From: Tricholoma matsutake
Lineage: Eukaryota; Basidiomycota; Agaricomycetes; Agaricales; Tricholomataceae
Assembly: GCA_026075535.2 (NCBI GenBank)
Contig: AP026539.1
Span: forward strand, 11,098,001-11,162,000
Length of the DNA stretch: 64,000 nt
Direction: 5' to 3'
Shown here one piece after another: positions 44,467-55,634 of the stretch. Positions within the stretch are counted from its first letter, which is position 1; the number at the start of each line of letters is the position of its first letter. Under the pieces are notes generated by a model that was given only the letters and a program-made list of their open reading frames with translations, did no database searches and had not been told where the DNA came from. Both the position numbers and the translations under genes were made by a program.

Positions 44467-46479
44467 ATGGCAAGCCTTCACTTTCTTGTCAACGGGGGTT
44501 TCATCCCCACTACCTTTGCAGGAATTTTCTTCCTCGCCTCTATAGTCTCCGCAACGGTGTACATTTTTGTAGAAGCTCTCTTGAAGCGTCGAGTGGATGA
44601 GAACGGTAATCCTCTCCCCAATGGTCCTGTCGGCGTGCCAATCATTGGTGTGTTCTATCCTTAGCAGAGGTGACGACTGCTTACTGACGTTTGAAACAGG
44701 ATCCTTCCCGTTCTTGTCTCACTATCCTGAGTTAACTCTCGATTACTGGGCAAAAAAATTCGGACCACTCTATTCGATGTGGCTTGGAAATCAACTTTTC
44801 GTCGTCATCTCGGACCCTCTGGTCGCGAAAGATCTCCTGATTAGCAATGGCACGATATTCTCCTCGCGCAAACAGATGTTCATAAAATCTAAGAACATCT
44901 TCACCGGTCGTGGAATTACTGTGATGCCATACGACGCTAAATGGTAAGTGTTGCCTACACTGATCTAAGTGTTGTTAACAATATGCCGATACAGGAGAAG
45001 ACATCGCAAAATTGCAAATAGCTTCTTAAATACCCATGCCCTCGAGGAGCACGCCCATGTCCTTAGTCACGAGGCAAAGGTTCTCGTCCAAGAACTGTAC
45101 AGATACGGAAAGGCAGGAAAGGAGCCTGTAAACCCGCAACCTCACGCTGGCCGATGTTCGCTCAACAATATGCTCACCATGGTTTTCGGCATTCGTACGG
45201 ACACACTTGAACACCCACTAGTCGGACGCGTCCTCAGGTTGTCGCGTGAATTTATGTAAGTGTCTCAACTCGTTTAAACCTTTTTCAGGTCAATGACATT
45301 TAATGTAAGGAATTGTACTGGTCCAGTATCCAATCTCATTGATTTTGTCCCGCTCCTTCAGCACCTGCCTAATTCTCTGACAACGCGGGCGAAGAAGCTT
45401 CATAAGGATTTAGTGGAAACCTATGGAGGTATGATTAACGAAATTGAAGAGCGGATGAAGGCTGGGGAACTCGTCTCACACTGTCTTGTGACTGCCATGA
45501 TCGAGGCAGGTGAGCGAGAAGAGTTGAATTATCTCGACAAGGTCATGATCGGTTCAGCATTTATGATCGGTGGCGTAGAGACGGTACGTCAATCCCGCTT
45601 TGGGAAACAGTACTGAATGCCTTGCAATTTCAGACTGCTTCTATCATGCAATGGTTCTCCGCGCTTATTCCGTCGTATCCAGATATTCAAACAAGAGCTC
45701 ACGCTGAACTTGATCGTGTCGTTGGCCGCAATCGCCTACCCACTGTAGAAGATGAACCACATCTTCCTTACCTTCGAGCCATCATCAAGGTGCGCATGGT
45801 TGTTTTCATCGATCTTGAAATGATAATAATGATTCTACCAGGAAGTCGAACGCTGTCACAATCCGTTCTGGCTTGGTACCCCGCATGTCAACAGCCAAGA
45901 TTTCACATATCACGGGCACTTTATACCACAGGATACTGTTATCATATTGAACACTGTACGCATGTCGCTCATTTAAACATTTACGTCCACTATGTGACTC
46001 ATGATCTTTCTCCAGTATACCATACACCACAATGATCAACGCTATCCCGACCCTTTTGCATTCAATGTAGAGTCATTTTCGTCATCTGGTAATACTACTA
46101 TGTGGCCTTACTTATTTTTAGCCTGACCGATACCTCAACGACACCAAAACGTCATCAGAGTCTGCCCACCTGGCCAACGTGATGGAGCGCGATCATTGGA
46201 TGTTCGGTGCAGGGTAAATATAACTCGATCTTTCATTGAAATGTGTAGAAATAAATCTCCCTCTTGTCCAGGCGTCGCATATGTCCGGCAATAGATGTAG
46301 CTGAGCGAGAAGTATGGCTCGGCATCTCACACATGCTCTGGGCTTTCAAGATGGAAAAAGTACCTGGAGAGCCCATTGATCTGAAGGAGTACGACGGGCT
46401 ATCTGGTCGCTCACCAGTCTCATTTCGCATCAAGATGATTCCTCGCGACCACAAGGTAGCTGAAGTTCTCGGGGTCTAA
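44467..46479 (+). CDS. Cytochrome P450 monooxygenase (fungal microsomal type)
   Basis: Nine exons (44467-44647, 44700-44943, 44995-45255, 45289-45583, 45634-45789, 45842-45955, 46016-46066, 46122-46213, 46272-46479) total 1602 nt, exactly 533 residues plus stop. The N-terminus has a hydrophobic membrane anchor (FAGIFFLASIVSATVYIFV) and a Pro-rich hinge (LPNGPVGVPIIG). The I-helix oxygen-binding motif is GGVETT. The K-helix ExxR is EVER, the PERF-like motif is PDRY, and the haem-binding loop is FGAGRRICPA with the axial Cys. The loop has Ala where most P450s have Gly after CP. The enzyme would oxidise a lipophilic small molecule at the ER membrane with electrons from P450 reductase. By resemblance it is like fungal secondary-metabolism or xenobiotic P450s annotated as O-methylsterigmatocystin oxidoreductase-like; the substrate is unknown. 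No pathway partners are in the window. Confidence 0.92.
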
Positions 46480-47500
46480 GTATGTTAGAATCTTACATAA
46501 AAAGATAATCCCTGCTGGTCGGGTTGTATCTTCTTCGTGCAACAATCTTGCTCTTTATACTACAGACTATCCTCGTAACTATTCCTTATATATCAGCAAA
46601 GCAAGATGTATATGCCTGCGGATCCTCGAACGGTTCTGCTAATATTTTTCTGTGACTTGGATGATATAATCCTTGCCAAATAAGGAAGGGAAAATGATCA
46701 AAAGCATCATCGCCAATTTATGTGAGCCCATGCCGTTTTCAACCAATGGATATCCGTGACAAAAGGACTGGTTTTCAAGCCTTGGGTTTGAGAGTGCTTT
46801 GTGGCCACCTGTTACTGTCGCTATTCAGGTAGTGGGCCACCTAAGGCAAACCTAAGGACATCTTGCTACCTCAGAGGGGAAGCCTTGAACTTTGATTACA
46901 CATAGTCAAACAGTGGACAGGGGAGTTGGGAGGATGTATGTTGCATCTATAGTCAGTTCATGTTATATTTGTTGTTCTGGAGTAGTTTTGATTGTGGCCC
47001 ATCCAAAATGAGAAAATCCTCAGAACTTAGTGGGCCACTTGCCCAAGTTGCCCTGAAACATGGAAAATAACAAAGATGATGGAAGTTTTTGATTATCAGA
47101 GAGAGCCCTAGCCTGTATGAACAAATTCCAGTATCTAACTCCTGAGATTTAGTTATGGGAAGAACGGAACCAGTGGGCCGGATATCAGCAATTTCCAAGT
47201 GGTACTCGTCACTAGAATTTGTAAGGGTATGTTGTGATTTCCAGATAAGTAAGCCATCTGGGACCCTCTTCCTTACCATATATAGTAATTGTTTCATTAT
47301 GTAATCATTGTATAAAATATTTCCCTAGCACCTACATCGTCTCTTGCTAACCATAAAAACACATACACTTTTTCCAGGACTTTTTCCTGCTTTTTGATAG
47401 AACCTCTTTTTTCCACTTTTCTCAAGTGCTTATTCCTAGGGTTTTCTAGCTTTTGATGCTTTCATAACTTTCCACTTGTATACTTGAAGTACTTAGTGAT
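46480..47500. other. Downstream of P450, no gene seen
   Basis: About 1 kb without a convincing coding frame. It changes from CpG-containing to CpG-poor after about 46700, which suggests the host island ends there. Confidence 0.5.
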
Positions 47501-47502
47501 GT

Positions 47503-47592
47503 GCAGGGCCCGGCTCGGCTTGAGTCGGCTCAGGCTTTGATATATTGTGAGCCGGGCCTTGGTACCAGGCTCAGGCTCGGCTCGGCTTGGCT
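47503..47592. repeat. hAT-like terminal block (CAGGGCCCGGCTCGG type)
   Basis: GTGCAGGGCCCGGCTCGGCTTG is followed by repeated GGCTCGGCTC and GGCTCAGGC words. This style of GC-rich subterminal repeat is typical of hAT ends. The matching end was not found. Confidence 0.4.
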
Positions 47593-48040
47593 CAGATTTG
47601 AGAAACTGGTAATGAATGTCAATATAACAATAGAAATCCATCATAAATACGAGAAGTTACGGACATTAATATACTTGCTACAATTCTAACGCCAATGTTA
47701 TGTTGTCGTAGAACTGGGAGTTGCCGGACGTCAATCAACGATGTGTGTCAACATGACTCGTCCACATCTTCAACTTCAAGGATGCAATGTAAGTCAGTTT
47801 TTCACTCTTCTTATTGCTAATACTAACTTATATATATATTTCCCATCCAGATTGTTCTATTTCTCTATAACGACAATGGTTCAAGACTATGCAAACAGAA
47901 TGTGTGTCAAACACATAATATATCATGAAGTGATGCATTGGAGGTGCCAGGAGACCTGTGGAGCAGGATACCTGCAAGGTACACACACAGTAATCCCTAT
48001 AGCACTGCCCACCTGCTGACCACACTACAAAATAAGGCTG

Positions 48041-48351
48041 TGTTGCCACATCACCACAGGACGATGGAATTGCGGTGTAGTGATCAGGGCCTGTGGCCTA
48101 GATGCTTTATATATATTTACATTTATGTACTATAGTTTTGACACTAAGCCACCAGTTCCTTTATAAGGGAACCGGTCCATAGTTAGGAGGCAACTTTTTT
48201 ACCCCAAGCAAAATATATATATACGTTATATGTGTTCTTGCTGTGGGTGATCTAAGTCAATATCCCTCCATTTTTTGACCATTAAAACTCATATATAAAC
48301 TATTTTCCACTCGACTTCGCAATTCACGAACGTCAAAATAGTGCCGTAACA
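48041..48351 (+). repeat. Candidate 5' LTR of the outer Ty3/gypsy element
   Basis: Begins TGTTGCCACATC and ends GTGCCGTAACA, about 100 bp before the gag ATG at 48449. It contains an AT-rich ATATATATATACG stretch that could serve as promoter. The partner 3' LTR is beyond the window edge, so the boundaries are a guess. Confidence 0.35.
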
Positions 48352-48448
48352 TCAAAATTTGACCCTGATGCCACCGGCGACAGTTCATTACATTTCTTGA
48401 TCCGCGACTTAATCCAGTTCCCCGCCCTTCTCGAAAACAACACCTGTC

Positions 48449-50650
48449 ATGTCTTCTACCAAGGTGAAGAAGAAGACGAGCCGTGCGAGACAGAGGGCTG
48501 GTTTGGACACTGAACCTCCTGGCAACGATCCATCAGACCCAGTGGATGGGAATCCATTGGGTGCCATTGAAGAAGCAGAAGAAGAGTAGACGTCAAGGAC
48601 GTTGACTCAGGGCACAAGGGAAAAATCCAGCTCTATCTCTCCTCCACCATCTCTGGGTCCTCGAACTCCAGAGAACTCGCCCCAGGCTCCCACATCATCC
48701 AATGCTTGCGAATTCATATTGCAACGTCAGACTTCTGCGCACTTGTCTCCAGGACCAGTGCAACCCCCTTCACCTCCCCCCATAGGTGAGGTGAGCAGAC
48801 GAAAACGACGAGAGGAGAAGAAGCCAGAAAAGATATCCTCCCCCGGAAGGGAGGAGATACAAGCTGCCCAGTTTGCCTCCTTGGCCCACGAGCTCATTCA
48901 CGGTCACCTGGATCAGACCAGTTATGATCCCTCTCATCTCGAGAGGGAACTCAAGGCTTTGGCCATGGGTTTCTTGGATCAGATCCGTCGAGAATCTGAT
49001 GAACCAGCACGAGTGGTCTCCCAAGGGGCACCTGCCACTCGGTCAGCGCCAAAAAAGATGGTGCACTATGATGGGGCCAGCAAGGTGGCCCTCCAACGAT
49101 TCAGAGATGAAGCTATCCGTGAAGGACAGCACACCAATATCCCTGACCAGGGTATTTGGTTCGACCCCAAGGGATTTCCCTTTGAGGAAACCAGTCCTCC
49201 CCAGGAGCCTACACAAACCCCAGGTCCTCAGCCTTCTCAACATGGGCATGGGGAAAGGAACGACACTCCTGGACGCAGAGGATCCAGGAGAAATGGAGAT
49301 GGAGGAGATGGAGGAGATTCTCCTTCATCAGGAAGTGATAGTGATGAGGAAGATACACCTCCTCCTAGCGATGAGGAGGACGAAATCGAAGAGCTTAGTC
49401 TACTTTGCCCCAACTCTCGGCCTTGGTCAAGGTCAAGAATGAATCCGTCATGGAATACCCCTTCCATAGGAGCTCATACTGACACCCGATCCCATCAACA
49501 TGGGTATATCGGAGAGCTTGATTCCTATTGAGACAAGGGCAATCGTCGACCTTCAAAGTACTTGAAGGCGATGCATTCCAAATTCCACCAACAGATTGAC
49601 AATAAGGTATCGGCGACTGTGGAGTCCCTTCCAGAACGGAAGAATGGGCCTCGAGTGCCAACCCCTTCATCTTATGGAGGAAGCTCAGACACGGAAGTGT
49701 TTGAGCGATGGTTAAACGCTCTCCTTCGGTGGTTGAAGGTGAGCAAAATAAGTGGGCCAGATCTCGATGCCGAAAGGATAGAGTACACTGGAATGTATTT
49801 GGAAGGAATAGCATTGACCTGGTTTGAGGACAATGTGGATGGGGTATACCGTCATAAGGCCCACTGGAAATTCAAGGATGTGATAACTGGTCTATATGAC
49901 CGGTTCATCCATGACAATGCTACCCACAATGCTGCCAACCACTTCTCGAGGGTGAAATATGATTCCGTCAAGGGAGTCATGAGCTGCTATCACAAACTGG
50001 AGCAATACACTACCAGAATGATTAGAGCCCTGGACTGGTTTACTTTCAAGACCCAACTGTTGTCAGGGTTACCCCAGACAATGGTGTCCTTCATATTCGA
50101 CAAGGGATGTTCCGCTGAAGCTAGCTCCATGGAAACCATATTATATTATGCTTGGGAAGCTGAGGAAATATTCAGGAAAAAGAAGAGATACCAGGAATGT
50201 AAGCGCCTGGTAGAGGCCCTTTCCTCTAGCAAGGAAGCTCCCAAACCCAAGGTGACCATGCCTAGCAAACTGGAATGGTCACCTGAACAACCACGGGCTC
50301 GAGATGGACCCCCCAGAGTTCGCGAGGTGTCCTCCACAAATTGGGAAAACTGAAGCAATGACCAAAGACCCCTCGCCCCTGGAGATCAGGTCCCCAGAGG
50401 GGAACAGACCCCCAACAGGAGGACTAACGAAGGTAAACCTCCTCCCACTTGCTATAAGTGTGGAGGACTAGGGCATTACTCTACTGACAAGAAGTGTCCA
50501 GAGTTCAACAACCCTGGACCCAATAGACCGGGCCAGGGAGCGCGGATGTATGTGGCTCGCGAAGGTTCTGGAGAGACCCAGGACCCTCTCCTAGTGACTG
50601 ACGAGGAGCGACTAGCAGCCATTCACAGTGACTCCCAATACAGCTCAGAA
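48449..50650 (+). pseudogene. Gag of outer Ty3/gypsy element (in-frame stops)
   Basis: A single frame from ATG 48449 (MSSTKVKKKTSRARQRAG) runs through to the insertion at 50651. It is broken only by TAG 48587-48589 and TGA at 49529-49531 and 50351-50353. It contains a Pro/Ser-rich and acidic N-terminal half, then the capsid core (ALTWFEDNVDGVYRHKAHWK; VITGLYDRFIHDNATHNAAN), then the zinc knuckle CYKCGGLGHYSTDKKC (about 50449-50496; the third spacing keeps C-x2-C-x4-H). Gag packages the element RNA into particles. Too many stops for activity. Confidence 0.85.
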
Positions 50651-52067
50651 TAGTCTTTGAGGGTCCAGTTGCTGCAACCGAAAAAAAACCAGAACTCAAC
50701 TGGACCCAACCGCAAGCAACTGGTCTTTCCAGTTGCAGTTGGGCCTCATTGTCAACAGTTGCAGTTGCAGTTGGTAGGCTCAGGCTCACAAGTCCAACCA
50801 ATTGGAACTGGTCACAACTGGTCGCAATTGGGTGGCCTTACCTCACTACTCAATCTTAGATAGTTATTTTCTATGTAATTTACTTACTCCATAACAAATT
50901 TGGGGCAGGCCCAAGGAATGACAGGTTGGATGGGCAAGGGTTTATATGTTTGGGCCATTTGTATATGTTTGAATATGTGTGGTGCAAGTAAACAGCAATG
51001 CGACATGTTTGTTTGTATGTGCCGTCATTCACTTCTCACAACAACAACAATGATGGCCACAAACAACATGGGCCCAAATGACGATAACGTCGTTTGGGCC
51101 CGCAGTAAGTTTTCTTTTGTATATCTTTATGTTTACTAACTTTATTTCTATGTTTTTAGGTTGAAATTCTTTGGTAATGATGTGCACCGATGCATACAAA
51201 CCACACCCACCTGCTCTACCTCCTCCTCCCCATTGAAATGGGATGTGAGGAGTGCTGATCAGTCAGGAGGATGGGGAGGGACACCAGGAGACCCAAGCAA
51301 GGGGACACCTGCCAGGTAAGCCCCCCCAGCTGCACCCACCTCCATGCCATGTCACAGCTAACCCACCCCACCTAGATGTGACATGCCCTCTCTCGCTCCA
51401 AACACAAGATGGAGGGGTATGTTCTTTTTCTATGGTGACACCCCCCTCCCTCGCTCCAAACGCGAGACAGAGGGGTCTCTATTATGTTTCCAGCACCACC
51501 ACCCAGCCTGCGAGCTACTGCTCACAGGGGGAGATGGGGGTGCTGACCGAGAGGAATGACAATGGGGGTATGACAGGCTGCCACACCAACCTGATGACAA
51601 TGATGTGGCACCACTGCAACATCACCAACCCCAACAATGATGACAATGATGACAATGACATGGCACCGCTGCCACATCACCAACACCCACTGCCAACCCC
51701 AATAATGATGATGGCGGCCCCCCACCCCCCTCTCTTGCTCCAAATGCGAGCAGGGGGGGGTTCTTGATCTTTTCTACATGACTACAGCTACCGCCCCCCC
51801 TCTCTCGCTCCCAACACGAGCAGGGGGAAGGTTCTTGTTATTTTATTATTAGTTTTATTAATACATATTATTATTTACAAATTACTGTACATATGTATGG
51901 TTGCAACTGGTTGGAACCAGTTGCAAGCCAACAACAACTGGTCACCAACCAGTTGGCCATGGTTGCAGTTGCAGTTGGTGGGATTTTGTAAGTGAGACAA
52001 CCAGTTGTGGTTGCAGTTGCAGCCAAAAGGGGCTGCAACTGCAACCCGACTGGACCTTCAAAGACTA
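50651..52067. mobile_element. Non-autonomous hAT element, 1417 bp, with 8-bp target duplication (hairpin copy 5)
   Basis: Ends are TAGTCTTTGAGGGTCCAGT and (inverted) TAGTCTTTGAAGGTCCAGTC. GCTCAGAA occurs at 50643-50650 and 52068-52075, an 8-bp duplication diagnostic of hAT insertion. Subterminal regions are dense in CCAGTTGCAACTGG-type words. The interior has hairpin A (51070-51101) followed by an intron-like module (51105-51159), a B-type hairpin (about 51505), and four CCCTC..CTCG..CGAG..GGG hairpins (51390-51420, 51447-51478, 51727-51765, 51797-51832). It has no transposase. It splits the gag and protease of the host gypsy element. Confidence 0.93.
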
Positions 52068-53164
52068 GCTCAGAAGGAGAGATCTACCCTCTGAGTTTGG
52101 ATGGCAGGCATGGTTTTGACGAAGAGGAAGACCATGAGTTCCTTGGCGCTATCAGAGAATCCACCGACCTGGAATCTGATGGGTGCCCTTCAATGCAGTC
52201 CATGTCTGATTCTGACTACAAATCAGATGACGATTCCTTGGGGTCCGAACTCAAATCTGAACTCGAGGCGAACGACCTTGAGAGATTGGGAGTGATGCAG
52301 GACTCAACTGCTACAGTCAAGCAACTAGGGGTAATATCAGAACCCACTCCTATGCATGCATCGAATCTCCGATGCCCACTGGTGCTGAGAAAATCCACCA
52401 AAAAGATCACCCATCCTCCTTGCTCGGACAAGGACAATAGGTGCTTCATCGTGCGGATGAAAATCCACGGCCTGGAGGCCAATGTGTTATTGGACTCGGG
52501 ATGCACCTCCGACTCCATCTCCCCAGAGTTCACAGTTTCTGCAAACTTGAAGGTCCACAAGTTGGAAGAACCCGTGCCACTTCAGCTGGGAACGGTAGGA
52601 AGCAGGTTGAAGATCAACTTTGGCCTGTTCACCAAATTCGAGCTGGGAAACCTCTCAGGAATGCATTACTTCGATGTGATAAACATCGACCAATACGACG
52701 CCATCATTGGAACAGTGTTCATGCAAAAGCATGGCATCGTCTTGGATTTCGAACAAGACAAGGTCTGGCTTTGAGGCTTTGCTCTCCCGACCATAATCGA
52801 GAGCGCAAGTACCTATCGACAAGTTCGTAGGTATGCCATGAGGACTCAACCCGTCCAGGATGAGTGACTCGACAGCGGCCCTCGTGCCACTGTCGACGTG
52901 CTGAAGGACCCAGATAAGATGGGAGTCAGCTCCACTGCAGTTCAGCCCCCTTCCAAGGGCCGAACATTGACAACAATGATAGAAGAAGATGATGTAGACC
53001 GTCCCCGTAAGGGGTATGGACTAGGTATGGCTGATCCTATTCTATTGAGACCAGATGAAGAGGACTGGGAACCCTTGGAAAAGGACCCAGATAAGAACTT
53101 AGATAGAGATCCTGGTATCGAGGACGACACCTCAGATGACTGGGGCGAGTACGTCGAGGAATAG
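52068..53164 (+). pseudogene. Protease region of outer gypsy element
   Basis: After the hAT insertion the frame continues with GEIYPLSLDGRHGFDEEEDH and an acidic linker. The retroviral-type aspartic protease follows: VLLDSGCTSDSISPEF (catalytic DSG, about 52490) and YDAIIGTVFMQKHGIVLDF. In-frame TGA codons lie at 52772-52774 and 52865-52867, and TAG at 53162-53164. The protease matures Gag and Pol. Confidence 0.82.
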
Positions 53165-53196
53165 ATATCCCGAGGGTCCTAATTGTGGTGACCCGG

Positions 53197-54215
53197 GTTG
53201 ACCCACAGTGCCCGAGGTTCTTTCGGAGCAACAACTTAGCGACCTGAACGAAGCACTCTTCGCTATTTGCAATGAGCTGTCTGAGAAGACCAGGGCTTTA
53301 GGGCCCTTGGGAAAAAAGGACATTCCTCGACTATGGGAAGAGTGGTTAGAGGCCTGCAAGGATATCCTGCAAGGGGTACCTGAATGACCTCCTCCCATGA
53401 GGGAAATCAACCACCAGATACCTCTGGTGGATGATAGTAAGAAATACCACTATCACTTACCCAAGTGCCCCAACTCAATGCAACAACCTCTTGCTGAGAA
53501 GATCGAGAGGTATTGTAGAGCGGGGTGGTGGAGACCTGCCCGAATGGAACAGGCTGCTCCCCATGCTAGTGGTACCCAAGAAAAATGGGGCCATATGTAC
53601 CGTGGTCAACACCAAGAAACGGAATGACAACATGGTCAAGAACATTACCCCTTTTCCTGATCAAGACCTGATCAGGCTGGACGTTGCTCAAGCGAAGTAT
53701 CGCTCGAAAATAGATCTGTCTGACGTGTATGAACAGATCCCAGTGGTCCCAGAAGACGTCTGGAAAACCACCTTTGCAACGGTACTAGGCACCTTCGAGA
53801 GCTTGGTGATGCAGCAAGGGGATTGTAACGCCCCTGCTACCTTCCAGCAGCTGATGAATTCCATCTTCCACAAGTACATTGGCATATTTATGCATGCCTA
53901 CCTTGACGACATATTTGTGTTCAGCAACACGGTCGAGGAGCATCAGAAACACCTTCAGCTCGTGTTCAATAAACTTCGGGAACACGAGCTATACCTGCGC
54001 ACTGATAAATGTGAGCTATATGCCGAGAAGCTTGAATGTCTCAGTCATATGATAGACAACCAAGGATTGCATGCTGATAGCAACAAGATGGCGAGGATAC
54101 GAGAGTGGAAGGTCCTGTGCAACTACCACGAGGTGCAACAGTTTCTGGGCTTGGTCCAATACCTAGCCCATTTCCTTCCAGACATCTCCGCATACACCAG
54201 CCCACTCTCCGCAAT
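53197..54215 (+). pseudogene. Reverse transcriptase of outer gypsy element, cut by nested insertion
   Basis: The leader REINHQIPLVDDSKKYHYHL follows a TGA at 53385-53387. A frame change near 53530 is followed by MLVVPKKNGAICTVVNTKKR, YRSKIDLSDVYEQIPV (first catalytic Asp), GDCNAPATFQQLMNSIF and YLDDIFVFSNTVEEHQKHL (YLDD active site, about 53900). Connection residues FLGLVQYLAHFLPDISAYTS end at 54215, exactly where the nested LTR starts. The RNase H continues at 61706. Confidence 0.88.
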
Positions 54216-55015
54216 TGTTAAGACTATAGGTCTCAACTCAGCCTTGGCTTCGTGTGTCGCAGTTGGAGGCTTTCCAACTGTATCGGTATCGCACTAGGAG
54301 ACTTTCCTAGTGTATCGGGCTTCCTGCCTTCACTTGGGTACTTCCTCAAGTAGTCATGGCTATCCGTACTCAGAGGCTTTCTGAGTAGACCATTTGTTCG
54401 TGTATCACAGTTGGAGGCTTTCCAACTGTCGAGTTCGGGTTATCACAGCTAGGGGCTTCCTAAGCTGTCGAGTTTGAGTGTATCACAACTGAGGGACTTC
54501 CTTAGTTGTCGAGTGTTCTGGTTGAGTCTAAGACCGTTGGTTGAATTAGGTCAAGCTGGAGAATACACAGAGTGTAGCTACAGCTTATATACTGTTCTAG
54601 GACTACCTATCATCCAATCGGAAAGTGAGATGCTTATCAGGTAAATATAGACAAGAACAATAGAGACAATAGGCCTCATGCCTCGCATGAGGCGTCCGAT
54701 GTCAAGGAGTGCTGCGGCACAGCATTATCAGAGAACAATAACAGAATAGCCTCATGCATAGCATGAGGTGTCCGATGTCACGGATCCAATGTCACGGATC
54801 CAATGTCATGGATCCAATGTCACGGATCCAATGTCAAGGATCCGATGTCCCAGACCTCATGTAAAGGGGGTTGTCGTACCACGGTGCATGTGGGAGTGGG
54901 TTCGGGTGTATGGAGTCACCATGCGTCAAGGTGTCTTCCATCGGAAGAGAGTCGAGTTGAATAAGAGAAAAATGAACTGCCCGTACTTGCGGGTTCCTGT
55001 GGACAAATCATAACA
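54216..55015 (-). repeat. 3' LTR of nested gypsy element (800 bp)
   Basis: Bounded by TG..CA ends. It contains several short inverted pairs around a GACTTTC/GGCTTTCC motif (for example ACTAGGAGACTTTCCTAGT, ACAGTTGGAGGCTTTCCAACTGT and TACTCAGAGGCTTTCTGAGTA) that form small stem-loops. It has a 14-bp minisatellite expansion at about 54775-54847 absent from the other LTR. Confidence 0.93.
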
Positions 55016-55634
55016 TCACCCTCTCTCTATCTTCAAAGTCACTGACTTCGATCAAAATCTCTTTCTCCTCTCTAATCAGGAGGTGGGGTGGGATCGTGGG
55101 GTTTGAGGGAATCGGTTGGAGTGCAGCAGTGTTCCCAACTCTCCGTGTTCTCCGAGCAGGAGCCTCTTCGCCAGACCATATCCGCTTTCTTCATTGTAAT
55201 GGGCGTTCCACTGGAGATCAATCCACAGGGGTCTGCTCACACCCGCCAGTGGCCTCATGCCAGGGCGAAGCCCTGTTCAGTCAACACAGAAGTCCTCTGG
55301 GATGTAGTCTTCCCCGTCTTGTTCTTCCTCGAAACACCATTCTTCGTATTGGGTCCTCACCCAGGTGTAGTCCACCTTCATGCTCCTCCAGGCAAAGAGG
55401 CAGCATTTGGGACAGGTCGAGGACATCCTTCTTATCCAGTCGTCCCTTGTAATCCAGAAGGGAATCCCATGCGGGTCTGCCAGGGAGTATGTTCGTCAGT
55501 GGTCGTTGGTCGATGACCGTTCACCCAGTCCTTGCTGGGGTTCGTGGTAGGTGTAGTGTCGATGGGGTGGGGAGCATTCTGTGGTTTCTTTTGTGGTTGG
55601 TTCAGTGGGTGTCTTGGTCTTGGTTCTGGGGGGG

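Noticed and set aside
47741..48135. Short ORFs before the outer gypsy element
   Set aside because: No domain, AT-rich context and overlap with the candidate LTR.
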